Shown here one piece after another: positions 1 through 7,887 of a DNA stretch of 30,638 bases. The position numbers and the translations under genes are program-made. The stretch is taken from contig CAJWTF010000033.1 in assembly GCA_913046825.1 (NCBI GenBank), positions 1-30,638 of the forward strand, written 5' to 3'. Source of the stretch: an uncultured Rickettsiales bacterium (GTDB taxonomy: Bacteria; Pseudomonadota; Alphaproteobacteria; UBA8366). The stretch's first letter is position 1. Every line of letters begins with the position of its first letter. The notes under the pieces are model-generated. The model was not told the DNA's origin, did no database searches, and saw only the letters and a list, made by a program, of their open reading frames with translations.

Positions 1-940
1 AGCCATTGTAGACTGGGGTTAGCCAGTGAGCGAAAGCGTCGTTGCGGCCGCGCACGATGTCGTCAAAGGCGGCCTGCAGTTTACGGGTGACCGGACCCGG
101 TGTGCCGTCGCCGACGGGGCGGCCGTCGAGGCCGGTAATCGGCATGATCTCCTGGCCGGTACCGCAATAGAACGCTTCTTCCGCCAGATACAATTCGGTC
201 CGGCCAAGCCTGCGCTCTACCGTCTCCACGCCAATCGATCCCGCCATCTCCAGCATCGTTCGCCGGGTAACACTTTCCAGAATTCCGCTGGTGACGTCCG
301 GTGTGATGAAGACACCGTCGCGCATCACGAACAGACAACCGCCGGGTCCCTCGCTGACCGTGCCGTCCTCGTTCAGCAGAATCGCGCCGCCGGCTCCTTG
401 GCGTTTCGCCTCCAATCCCGCGAGGCGACTATTGAGATAATTGGCGGACGCCTTGATGCGGGGTGGGTTGGCGTTCTCGCCATTGCGGCGCCAACTGCTG
501 ATGATGAATCGCTTGCCGGTCTCGAAGTCGGCGACACGCGGTCGCGGCCGGCAAATTACTGAGCTGCCGACAGGCCCAGTGGCGAGCATGGAGCCCCAGT
601 CGTCGACATAGACTTGTAGGCGGATATAGGTGTCGCCGCGAAACTCGTTCGCCTTTATGGTTGCAATGATGTCATTGTTGAAGGTTTCGATCGCGGGTGG
701 ATCGTCCAACTCCAGCAAGTTCATCGAGAACGCCAGCCGCTTATTGTGATCGTCGAGCCGAAAGATGAAGAGGTCTTGCTTCTCTTCGTTCCAATAGGCG
801 CGATAGCCCTCGAACACCAATGCGGCAAAGGTGAGGCCGGGCGCCATCACGGAAACTTTCGCATCTTCGTAACGGACGAGTTTATTGTTTTGCGAAACCC
901 ATTTGATTTCGGTGCGAGTGTCGTCGGTGGTGGTGTTCAT
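1..940 (-). CDS. Class IV branched-chain-type aminotransferase (C-terminus cut by window edge)
   Basis: PLP-dependent fold-type IV aminotransferase, most like branched-chain amino acid aminotransferase (IlvE), which moves the amino group between Leu/Ile/Val and 2-oxoglutarate in the cytoplasm. The frame is open from ATG at 940 to the left edge, about 313 residues, so only a few C-terminal residues should be missing. The PLP lysine is K163 in RIKASANYLNSRLA. The glutamate that contacts the PLP ring nitrogen is E197 in SEGPGG, and GTGQEIMPITG near the end matches the family GTAAEVTPI phosphate-binding region. The usual EN after EGxG reads GC here, a small departure. It starts 3 bases after the upstream hydrolase stop, so it is probably translationally coupled as the last gene of a three-gene operon. 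A specialised transaminase rather than housekeeping IlvE is possible, given the catabolic neighbours. Confidence 0.9.
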   Translation of the reverse strand, partial: MNTTTDDTRTEIKWVSQNNKLVRYEDAKVSVMAPGLTFAALVFEGYRAYWNEEKQDLFIFRLDDHNKRLAFSMNLLELDDPPAIETFNNDIIATIKANEFRGDTYIRLQVYVDDWGSMLATGPVGSSVICRPRPRVADFETGKRFIISSWRRNGENANPPRIKASANYLNSRLAGLEAKRQGAGGAILLNEDGTVSEGPGGCLFVMRDGVFITPDVTSGILESVTRRTMLEMAGSIGVETVERRLGRTELYLAEEAFYCGTGQEIMPITGLDGRPVGDGTPGPVTRKLQAAFDDIVRGRNDAFAHWLTPVYNG

Positions 941-943
941 GAA

Positions 944-1867
944 TTATAGGCCCCAACCGGAAAGGAGACTGCGCAACGCCACGATGAAGGCGATTGGCTG
1001 ATCTACAGTAAGGTGGTGGTGAGCGCCGGGGACGGCAATGACTGGGTCTTCCGGCCCCAACAACGATTTCATATGACCGACGACTTCGGGCGTCATCATG
1101 GCACTTTGGGCCCCATAGATCAGCGCCTTGCGGCACGGCATATTCCGCACGTAGTCGCCAAGCGGTTCCTGGAAATGGGCGGCACCACGCGCGCCGATAT
1201 CGAATTTCCAGGTCCACCCCTGTTCCTCTTCGAGCACTGAATACGCGGCCACGTGATCCAACAGGAACTCGTTGACGCGCGGTTGCTCCGGGACCAGGCG
1301 GAACCGCCCGGTGATGGTTTCCTTATCGGGAAAATACCGTTTCGGTCTATCATAGGCGGCGCGTGGCTGATCTCGGTCCTCGGTGCCGGGCCGGATCGCG
1401 GCATCGACAATCACCGCGCCTGACAAGTCGTCGCCGTGTCGGTTCGCATAACACATGGTCATATAGCCACCGAAACTATGGCCAATGACGACCGGGTTTT
1501 CCCCAAGGCCTGCGTCCGCGATGACCGCCGCAATCTCCGGAATATGTACTGCGCTGCCGTAATCCGCCCGGTGCCCGCTATCCCCCATACCTGAGAGGTC
1601 TATGGCTGCGACCGGGCGATCTTCCGCGAAGAAGGGCGCGATGAAGGACCACCATTGCGCATGTGCGCCACCGCCATGGACGAACAGAAGGCCCGGTCTT
1701 TCGGAGGTCTCTGGGCCCCAACTCAGATAATGAATGTCGCAGCCGTCGACCTTAATCCGGTGTGAGCGGGGTGTATCCGCCATCGCCCGTTCGAACCATT
1801 TGGGCGCGGATGACTTAGATTCCTCAACGGCGTCGTCGATGAACCATCGAGACGGCCTGTCATTCAT
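944..1867 (-). CDS. Alpha/beta hydrolase, copy 2 of a tandem pair
   Basis: Alpha/beta-hydrolase-fold enzyme of 307 residues, substrate unknown. The oxyanion-hole region is FVHGGGAHAQWW (residues 62-73) and the nucleophile elbow is GHSFGG with S131. The catalytic histidine is probably one of H283-H285 in GAHHHLTVDQP. The usual strand-7 acid is not obvious (YGAQSAMM), so D155 in VIVDAAIRP is a candidate acid. No signal peptide is seen, so it is probably cytoplasmic. It is clearly paralogous along its length to the gene at 1868-2785, sharing for example RPVAAIDLSGMG and the ending GWG plus one residue. Its ATG follows the upstream TGA with no spacer (TGAATG), so translation is probably coupled. 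Esterase, epoxide hydrolase or C-C hydrolase are all possible. Confidence 0.88.
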   Translation of the reverse strand: MNDRPSRWFIDDAVEESKSSAPKWFERAMADTPRSHRIKVDGCDIHYLSWGPETSERPGLLFVHGGGAHAQWWSFIAPFFAEDRPVAAIDLSGMGDSGHRADYGSAVHIPEIAAVIADAGLGENPVVIGHSFGGYMTMCYANRHGDDLSGAVIVDAAIRPGTEDRDQPRAAYDRPKRYFPDKETITGRFRLVPEQPRVNEFLLDHVAAYSVLEEEQGWTWKFDIGARGAAHFQEPLGDYVRNMPCRKALIYGAQSAMMTPEVVGHMKSLLGPEDPVIAVPGAHHHLTVDQPIAFIVALRSLLSGWGL

Positions 1868-2785
1868 TCAAGCGCCCCAACCGGCAAGAACCGTACGCAG
1901 GCCGACAACGAAGGCAATCGGTTGATCGAGCATCAAATGGTGACCCGATGCGGGGATTTCGATGACATGGTCGCCGTCTCCGTACTGCTCTTTCGTGAAT
2001 TCAAGTGCACCGTCCGTCAGGAAAACGCTCTCGTCCCCATAGAACAATGCCTTTGGGCAGGCCATGTCGCGCAGGTAGTCGGCGAGCGGCTCGTCTCGGG
2101 TACCACGGCCGCGCACATTGTCATCGTATTTCCAGGTCCAGCCGCGTTCTTCCTCGACGACAGAGTGCTGGGCGATGAAGTCGACGATAAACTCGTTCTC
2201 GCACGGCTGATACGGAGAGAGGCGATAGCGCCGCACGATCGTTTCCTTATTCGGGAAGTACGGTTTGGGCCGTCCCGGTCCGCCCGATCCGTCGTCGCCC
2301 TCGCTTGGCGGCCGCACGAAGGAATCGACAATGACCACGCCGGAGAGGTCCGCACCGTGGTGATGACCGAAACAGGTCGTCATGTTACCGCCGAAACTAT
2401 GGCCGACGACGACTGGCTTCGCGCCGAGGCCGGCATCGGCGATGACAGCCGCCATCTCCGCGACACGAAGCGTATTGTTGTATTCGTCGCGGCGTCCGCT
2501 CTCGCCCATGCCCGACAGATCGATGGCCGCGACCGGACGATCCTCGGCGAAAAAGGGAGCGATGAAGGACCACCATTGCGCATGCGCGGCACCGCCATGG
2601 ACGAACAGCAGACCCGGCTTCTCCGATGTTTCTGGCCCCCAGCGTAGATAGTGGATAGGGCAATCTTCAACGGTAACCCTATGCGATGTCGGTGCCATCC
2701 CGACCGCGTTTTCGAACCATTCGGGTTTCGGGGTCTCGGGTTCTACTTCTTCCTCGATGACCCAACGTGATGACCGGTCTTCCAT
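1868..2785 (-). CDS. Alpha/beta hydrolase, copy 1 of a tandem pair
   Basis: Alpha/beta-hydrolase-fold enzyme of 305 residues, first gene of the minus-strand operon. Nucleophile elbow GHSFGG with S130, oxyanion-hole region FVHGGAAHAQWW, and histidine in SGHHLMLDQP. Unlike its paralogue it has an acidic YGDESVFLT segment where the catalytic acid of many family members lies. A TTG at 2821 would add 12 residues, but the ATG at 2785 is preferred: the protein then begins MEDRSSRW, matching MNDRPSRW of the paralogue, and a GGGAG ribosome-binding site lies 8 bases upstream. The two copies differ most in the cap region around residues 160-185, which may mean different substrates. Function beyond hydrolase is not known. 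Confidence 0.88.
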   Translation of the reverse strand: MEDRSSRWVIEEEVEPETPKPEWFENAVGMAPTSHRVTVEDCPIHYLRWGPETSEKPGLLFVHGGAAHAQWWSFIAPFFAEDRPVAAIDLSGMGESGRRDEYNNTLRVAEMAAVIADAGLGAKPVVVGHSFGGNMTTCFGHHHGADLSGVVIVDSFVRPPSEGDDGSGGPGRPKPYFPNKETIVRRYRLSPYQPCENEFIVDFIAQHSVVEEERGWTWKYDDNVRGRGTRDEPLADYLRDMACPKALFYGDESVFLTDGALEFTKEQYGDGDHVIEIPASGHHLMLDQPIAFVVGLRTVLAGWGA

Positions 2786-2834
2786 GGTCGCGCTCCCGCT
2801 ATTCGCTGCACTCCTTGCCAATCAAACTGAATAT

Positions 2835-2858
2835 ATGGCGGACGTCTCATCTCGCCAT
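2835..2858. promoter_or_regulatory. Inverted repeat in divergent promoter region (possible operator)
   Basis: ATGGCG and CGCCAT form a 6-bp inverted repeat separated by 12 bases, which contain GACGTC. It lies in the 154-base gap between the divergent hydrolase operon and the molybdenum-subunit gene. Position and spacing would suit a dimeric regulator, but no regulator gene is in the window and a short repeat can arise by chance. Confidence 0.2.
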
Positions 2859-2939
2859 CCTTTCGCTGGGTTGCCGGTGTTTTGTGGGGATTGGTGCAAT
2901 AGATTAAAGTTGGCGCTGTAGAGAAGAGCAGAGGTCAAA

Positions 2940-5273
2940 GTGAGCGAAGACAACGACGGCAGAGGCAAGATAAACCGACTGGAAGATCCGGACTTGCTGC
3001 GGGGGGCTGGACGATTTATCGACGATATCTCGCGGCCCGGCATACTGGAGGCCGCTTTCGTGCGCAGTCCGTTCGGGCACGCTGCAATTGGCGGGATCGA
3101 TAAGTCCGCCGCTTTGGCTGTGCCAGGCGTCCATGCTGTGTTAACCCGCGCCGACCTGACGCCTTACCTCAACAACGAATATCTCGTCGTTGGATTACCG
3201 AGCAAACTCTACAAGCAGAACCGCAACCGTCCGGCGCTAGCCGGTGACGAAGTCGTCCATGTAGGCGAAGCCGTCGCCATTGTGGTCGCGGAAAACCGCT
3301 ATATCGCCGAGGATGCGGCAATGCTGGTCGAGGTCGACTACGAACCTCTGCCCGCCATGGCTGATTGCCGCGATGCCCTGGCACCCGGCGCGCCCTTGGT
3401 GCATCGCGACGGGCCAGACAATCTGCTCTCCGAATTCGATATCGGATATGGCGATGTCGAGGGTGTTTTCGCGTCGGCCCCTCATGTCTTCCAGGAGTCA
3501 CTCTGGCAGCATCGTGGCGGCGGGCATTCGATGGAATGTCGCGGCGGCATCGCCGATTACGATTCGACGGAGGATTTCCTCACATATTGGTGTTCGACCC
3601 AGACGCCGCATGCGGCGAGGCGCACGCTGGTCGATATGTTGGGACGCGACGACGATAGCATACGGGTCGTGACTCCTGATATAGGCGGCGGGTTCGGGCC
3701 GAAGCTCGTCTTCTATCCGGAGGATGTGACGCTCTGTCTGGCGTCGATGATCCTCGACCGGCCAGTTAAATGGATCGAGGACAGGCGCGAACATTTCGTC
3801 GCCACGACGCAAGAACGTGATCAATACTGGGAGATCGAGGTTGCCGCTGACAGCGACGGTAAGCTGCTCGGAATTCGGGGTGAAATCATTCACGATCATG
3901 GTGCCTATACGGGGCGTGGTATTAACCTCGCCGCCAATTCCGCCGAGACCCTTACCATGGGTTATATCGTGCCTACCTGCATGATGAATGTGAAGGTCGC
4001 GCTGACGAATAAAATACCGGCGACGCCGGTGCGCGGAGCCGGGCATCCGCAAGCCGCTTTCGCGATGGAACGATTGCTCGACCGGGTTGCACGCGAACTC
4101 GGTTTGGACCGGGCGGAAGTGCGGCGGCGAAATTTCATTCCGCCCGACGCCATGCCCTACGAGAAACAGGTACACGCCCGGAGCGGGTTGCCGGTGGTGA
4201 TCGACACCGGCGAGTACGACATTATGCAGCAGAAAGTTTTGGACCGCGCCGGATGGGCGGCATTTGCGGCGCGGCAATCCACCGCGCGCGATGAGGGGCG
4301 TTATCTTGGCATCGGTCTCGGCAATTATGTGAAGGGCACGGGACGCGGCCCGTTCGAGGCGGTGACCGTGCGCATCGGCAGTTCCGGCAGAATTTTCGTC
4401 GCCTGCGGCGGCTCTGCTATCGGCCAGGGAACGCGCACTATGCTGACCCGCATCGTCGCAGAACAATTGGGTGGCGATCCTTCTAATATCGTCGTCACGG
4501 TCGGTGACACGGCGGCGGTCTCGAACGGAATCGGCACGTCGAACAGCCGGTTAACCGTGACCGCCGGATCATCCGCTCATGTCGCCGCCATCGCGGTGCG
4601 CGAGAAAGCGCTCACTGTAGCCGCCGATATGCTCGAGGCCTCCGAGGCCGATCTTGAGATCGAAGGTGGGGAGATCAAGGTGCGCGGTTCCGATTTGAAA
4701 GTGAGCCTCGGCGACGTCGCCAAAGCCGTCGCCGGGACGCCGGGCTACCGCTTGCCGGATGGGGTAACTCCCGGCATGGAAGCGACCGAAACTCATATCA
4801 TCGAGGAAGAAACTTTCGCCAGTGGTTGCGCCGTCGCCGAGGTCGAGGTGGATATCGAAACCGGTAAGGTCACGATCCTCAACTATGTGATGGCGCAAGA
4901 CAGTGGACGCATTCTGGATCGACAAATTGCGGAAGGTCAGCTCTATGGCGGCATCGCGCATGGGATCGGGAATACGCTGTTCGAATGGATGCGCTACGAC
5001 GATGACGCGCAGCCGGTGACCGCGACCTTGGCAGAATATTTACTGGTGACCGCGCCCGAAATGCCCCGCGCAGATTTAATCCTGCACGAGACACCGACGA
5101 CGCGGAATCCGCTGGGTGTGAAGGGTATCGGAGAATGTGGATTGATGCCGGCGACCTCGGCAATTGTCTCGGCGATTGAGGATGCGCTTTCACCATTCGA
5201 CGCGCACCTGACCCGCGTGCCGCTGACACCACCCGATATTCTGGCGGCTATCGCGGCGGGCTCAGGCGACTGA
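2940..5273 (+). CDS. Xanthine dehydrogenase/CO dehydrogenase-family molybdenum-binding large subunit
   Basis: Molybdenum-hydroxylase large subunit of CoxL/XdhB type, 777 residues, about the usual length for a stand-alone chain. These enzymes hydroxylate carbon next to a heteroatom or carbonyl, using water. Visible marks: GKINRLEDPDLLRGAGRFIDDI at the N-terminus; GGGFGPK (249-255), the molybdopterin-contacting loop; VRGAGHPQ (364-371), the active-site loop; and GVKGIGECG with E732, the probable catalytic base. The active-site loop is not the CO-dehydrogenase AYRCSFR form, so CO is not the expected substrate. Translation starts at GTG 2940 with AGAGG just upstream. The 2Fe-2S and FAD subunits that normally pass electrons on are absent on both sides. 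The gene ends 3 bases from the convergent GMC oxidoreductase gene. Confidence 0.93.
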   Translation: MSEDNDGRGKINRLEDPDLLRGAGRFIDDISRPGILEAAFVRSPFGHAAIGGIDKSAALAVPGVHAVLTRADLTPYLNNEYLVVGLPSKLYKQNRNRPALAGDEVVHVGEAVAIVVAENRYIAEDAAMLVEVDYEPLPAMADCRDALAPGAPLVHRDGPDNLLSEFDIGYGDVEGVFASAPHVFQESLWQHRGGGHSMECRGGIADYDSTEDFLTYWCSTQTPHAARRTLVDMLGRDDDSIRVVTPDIGGGFGPKLVFYPEDVTLCLASMILDRPVKWIEDRREHFVATTQERDQYWEIEVAADSDGKLLGIRGEIIHDHGAYTGRGINLAANSAETLTMGYIVPTCMMNVKVALTNKIPATPVRGAGHPQAAFAMERLLDRVARELGLDRAEVRRRNFIPPDAMPYEKQVHARSGLPVVIDTGEYDIMQQKVLDRAGWAAFAARQSTARDEGRYLGIGLGNYVKGTGRGPFEAVTVRIGSSGRIFVACGGSAIGQGTRTMLTRIVAEQLGGDPSNIVVTVGDTAAVSNGIGTSNSRLTVTAGSSAHVAAIAVREKALTVAADMLEASEADLEIEGGEIKVRGSDLKVSLGDVAKAVAGTPGYRLPDGVTPGMEATETHIIEEETFASGCAVAEVEVDIETGKVTILNYVMAQDSGRILDRQIAEGQLYGGIAHGIGNTLFEWMRYDDDAQPVTATLAEYLLVTAPEMPRADLILHETPTTRNPLGVKGIGECGLMPATSAIVSAIEDALSPFDAHLTRVPLTPPDILAAIAAGSGD

Positions 5274-5276
5274 ATC

Positions 5277-6878
5277 TTACCGTAAAATCATCTCCGACGC
5301 TTTTTCCGCCATCATTAGTACCGGCGCATTGATATTGCCGGAGGTAAGATCCGGCATCGCGGAGGCGTCGACGACGCGTAAATTCTCAGCCCCACGTACT
5401 TTCATCTCTGCATCGAGTACGGCGGTCTCGTTCACGCCCATGGGGCAGGTGCAGGCTGGATGATGGGCGGTGACCATCGTCTCGCGGATCCAGGCGTCGA
5501 TCTCGTTGTCGTTGTTCACGGAAATACCGGGGTCGATCTCGTCGCCGCGATAAGGATCAAGTGGTGTTTGCACGGTCGCCCGTCGGGCCATGCGGACGCC
5601 TTCCCGTAGGGTCGCCATATCGCTGTCGACGGAGAAGAAGTTCTGGAACACTTTCATCGTGTCGCGCGGATCGGCGGAGCGAAGGCGTAGATGGCCCCGG
5701 CTTTCCGGGTGCAAGAGGATGGGGCGGATGCCGAACCCGTCGCGGAACGCAGGCTTGAAGCCCGGGAACCAAGGGTGGACGACTCCCGGCACGCTGCGAA
5801 TGATGAATTGGATATCGGGCACAGAGAGTTCCGGGCGCGACTTCAGATGCGCGAACAGAGGTGCCGGCACGATCGTCGCCGGCCCCGTGCCAAAGAAATG
5901 CGCTTGCAGCATCGCGAGAGCGAGGCGGTCGTACCGCATGGTACGGGTAAAGGTGCCGGGAATTTTTCGATCATAGCTCACCATGACCGCGAGATGGTCC
6001 TGCAAATTCTCGCCAACCCCGTGACTGTCCAGCAGGACATCGATTCCGTGTTCCTGCAAATGTCCGGCCGGTCCGATACCGGACAGCATTAGAAGGTGCG
6101 GTGAATTAAAGACGCCGCCGGAGAGGATCACTTCGCGGGAAGCATTCAGAGTCCGAGTGACGCCGCCTTGGGAATATTCGATGCCGACGGCTTTCTTCCC
6201 TTCGAACAGGATACGCCCTGCAAGCGCTTCGGTCTTCAGTTCCAAGTTGGGGCGAGAGAGTACCGGCTTCAGGAAGGCGACCGCGGCGCTGCAACGCTTG
6301 CCGTTGCGGATGGTGAACTGCGTGCGCGTAAAACCTTCTTGCTCGGCCGCATTATAGTCCGGCGTGTACCCATACCCTGCCACCTTCGCGGATTCGATCC
6401 AGGCATCGAGCAGCGGATCACGGTCGGGAGACTGCACTACCGTGAGGTCGCCGGAGCTTCCACGATATTCCGGATCGGCATCACCTTCCCAGGATTCGTT
6501 GCGGCGGAAATACGGCAGGACATCGTCGTACCCCCAGCCGGTGGCGCCTTTTTGGGCCCAGCGATTGAAATCTTCCCGATGGCCGCGCACATAGGCCATG
6601 ACGTTGATGGACGATGAACCGCCGACCACCTTGCCGCGCATGGCTTCGATCACGCGGTCGTCCGTAAAAGGTTCCGGCTCGCTGTCATATCCCCAATCAT
6701 GGCGGCGTTCCGGATGCATCTTACCGATACCGATAGGGATGTGGATTAGAGGGTCGCGGTCCATCGGACCGGCCTCCAGTACAACGACCCGGTTCTTTGG
6801 GTCCGCGCTCAAACGGTTCGCGAGAACACACCCGGCGCTACCCGCGCCGACGATGATGTAGTCAACGGTATCAACCAT
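5277..6878 (-). CDS. GMC-family FAD oxidoreductase (choline dehydrogenase-like)
   Basis: Glucose-methanol-choline family flavoprotein of 533 residues that oxidises an alcohol to an aldehyde or ketone. The FAD dinucleotide motif is GAGSAG (residues 11-16), followed by a conserved acid in VVLEAG. A further family signature is MRGKVVGGSSSIN. The catalytic pair is probably H473 in AHHPACTCPMG and N517 in GNINAPVLMMAEKAS. The frame is open 120 bases further upstream, but that extension is an Arg/Ser/Lys-rich stretch overlapping the quinone reductase gene. The ATG at 6878 gives MVDTVDYIIVGAG, the normal family start. The preceding gene's stop overlaps by 8 bases, so the two are probably coupled. 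It is last in the ligase-reductase-GMC operon and may oxidise an alcohol made or taken in by that pathway. Confidence 0.93.
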   Translation of the reverse strand: MVDTVDYIIVGAGSAGCVLANRLSADPKNRVVVLEAGPMDRDPLIHIPIGIGKMHPERRHDWGYDSEPEPFTDDRVIEAMRGKVVGGSSSINVMAYVRGHREDFNRWAQKGATGWGYDDVLPYFRRNESWEGDADPEYRGSSGDLTVVQSPDRDPLLDAWIESAKVAGYGYTPDYNAAEQEGFTRTQFTIRNGKRCSAAVAFLKPVLSRPNLELKTEALAGRILFEGKKAVGIEYSQGGVTRTLNASREVILSGGVFNSPHLLMLSGIGPAGHLQEHGIDVLLDSHGVGENLQDHLAVMVSYDRKIPGTFTRTMRYDRLALAMLQAHFFGTGPATIVPAPLFAHLKSRPELSVPDIQFIIRSVPGVVHPWFPGFKPAFRDGFGIRPILLHPESRGHLRLRSADPRDTMKVFQNFFSVDSDMATLREGVRMARRATVQTPLDPYRGDEIDPGISVNNDNEIDAWIRETMVTAHHPACTCPMGVNETAVLDAEMKVRGAENLRVVDASAMPDLTSGNINAPVLMMAEKASEMILR

Positions 6879-7866
6879 GATCGGGCACCAGGATTGCGCG
6901 GCCTTTGATTTTGCGGCTGCTGATGGAGTCGAGCGCTTGGGCGAACCCTTCGAGTGGGAAGACCTCCGACGGCGCCGGTTTGATTTTGCCTTCGTCATAT
7001 AGCTGGAAGATGTCAGCGAAACATTCGTCCATGATATCGAGGAGCTTCTTGCGATAGTCGCTGACCTGCAATCCGCTGACCTCGATATTCTTCAGCAGAA
7101 GGTAGTTGGCTTTGACGCTTGGGATGTTTCCGGCGGCAAAACCGACGACGACCAACCGGCCCCGCCACGCGAGCGCGCGTAGGGCCGCGCCGAAAATTTC
7201 GTCCCCGAGCGGGTCCATGATGACATCGGCCCCCTCCCCGTCGGTCGCCGCGTATACCTGGTCGCGCAAACCGTCGCGCAGATTGTCGACGGAAAGGTCG
7301 ATGACGCCGTCGATATCGTCCGGCGCAAAGAGATCGGCTTTGGCAGGTGTGGTCAGTCCCGCCAACACGCGCGCCCCTTTCGCCTTGGCCAGTTGGACGC
7401 AGGCATAACCAACCCCGCCGCTGGCGCCGAGAATGAGCGCTGTCTCTCCCGCCCGCAGGCGGCCACGCTCGAACATTGCGAACCATGCTGTGTCGTAGAC
7501 CAGAGACATCGACGACGCGTCTACAAAGGAAAGCGAGTCGGGAATTCTATAGGCTTGGCTCTGGTCGATGGAGAGCAATTGCGCATAGCCGCCTTGCTCG
7601 GACATCGCCAGCACGCGGTCGCCGACTTTAAACCGATCCACATTCGCGCCGATCTCGGTAACGATGCCGGTCGCCGCCTTGCCGGGCACGAAGGGCAGTT
7701 CCGGTAGGAATTGGTATTTACCGCCGATCACCAACAGGTCAACGAAGTTGGCCGCGACCGCTTGCACCTGGATCAGAATATCTTCGAGTCCGAGGACCGG
7801 GTCCGGGAACTCCTCTACCGTTGCGTTGGAGGGGTCTCCGAAAGCTTTCAGGACGACGGCGCGCAT
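6871..7866 (-). CDS. Zinc-free NADPH:quinone reductase-like MDR protein
   Basis: Medium-chain dehydrogenase/reductase of the quinone oxidoreductase (Qor/CrtL) type, 331 residues, full length. N-terminal GroES-like domain with PFVPGKAATGIVTEIG, and a nucleotide-binding domain with GASGGVG (147-153) after LIL. The cysteine-rich structural-zinc loop and catalytic-zinc ligands of alcohol dehydrogenases are missing, which fits the zinc-free branch. Members reduce quinones or enoyl/enone bonds with NADPH, and some act as enoyl-CoA or crotonyl reductases. It lies 21 bases after the acyl-CoA ligase stop and overlaps the GMC gene, so all three are probably one transcript. Reduction of an unsaturated acyl intermediate is an inference from this setting. 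Confidence 0.9.
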   Translation of the reverse strand: MRAVVLKAFGDPSNATVEEFPDPVLGLEDILIQVQAVAANFVDLLVIGGKYQFLPELPFVPGKAATGIVTEIGANVDRFKVGDRVLAMSEQGGYAQLLSIDQSQAYRIPDSLSFVDASSMSLVYDTAWFAMFERGRLRAGETALILGASGGVGYACVQLAKAKGARVLAGLTTPAKADLFAPDDIDGVIDLSVDNLRDGLRDQVYAATDGEGADVIMDPLGDEIFGAALRALAWRGRLVVVGFAAGNIPSVKANYLLLKNIEVSGLQVSDYRKKLLDIMDECFADIFQLYDEGKIKPAPSEVFPLEGFAQALDSISSRKIKGRAILVPDHG

Positions 7867-7887
7867 TCAACGATCCTTTTCCAAAGG

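Noticed and set aside
3498..4466. Long minus-strand open frame (322 codons) opposite the molybdenum-subunit gene
   Set aside because: It lies wholly antisense to a well-supported gene and its translation has no family-like motifs. Long antisense frames are common in GC-rich coding DNA.
6879..6998. N-terminal extension of the GMC oxidoreductase (40 residues)
   Set aside because: Arg/Ser/Lys-rich, overlaps the quinone reductase end, and the protein begins properly with MVDTVDYIIVGAG at 6878. It does not have the features of a Tat signal.
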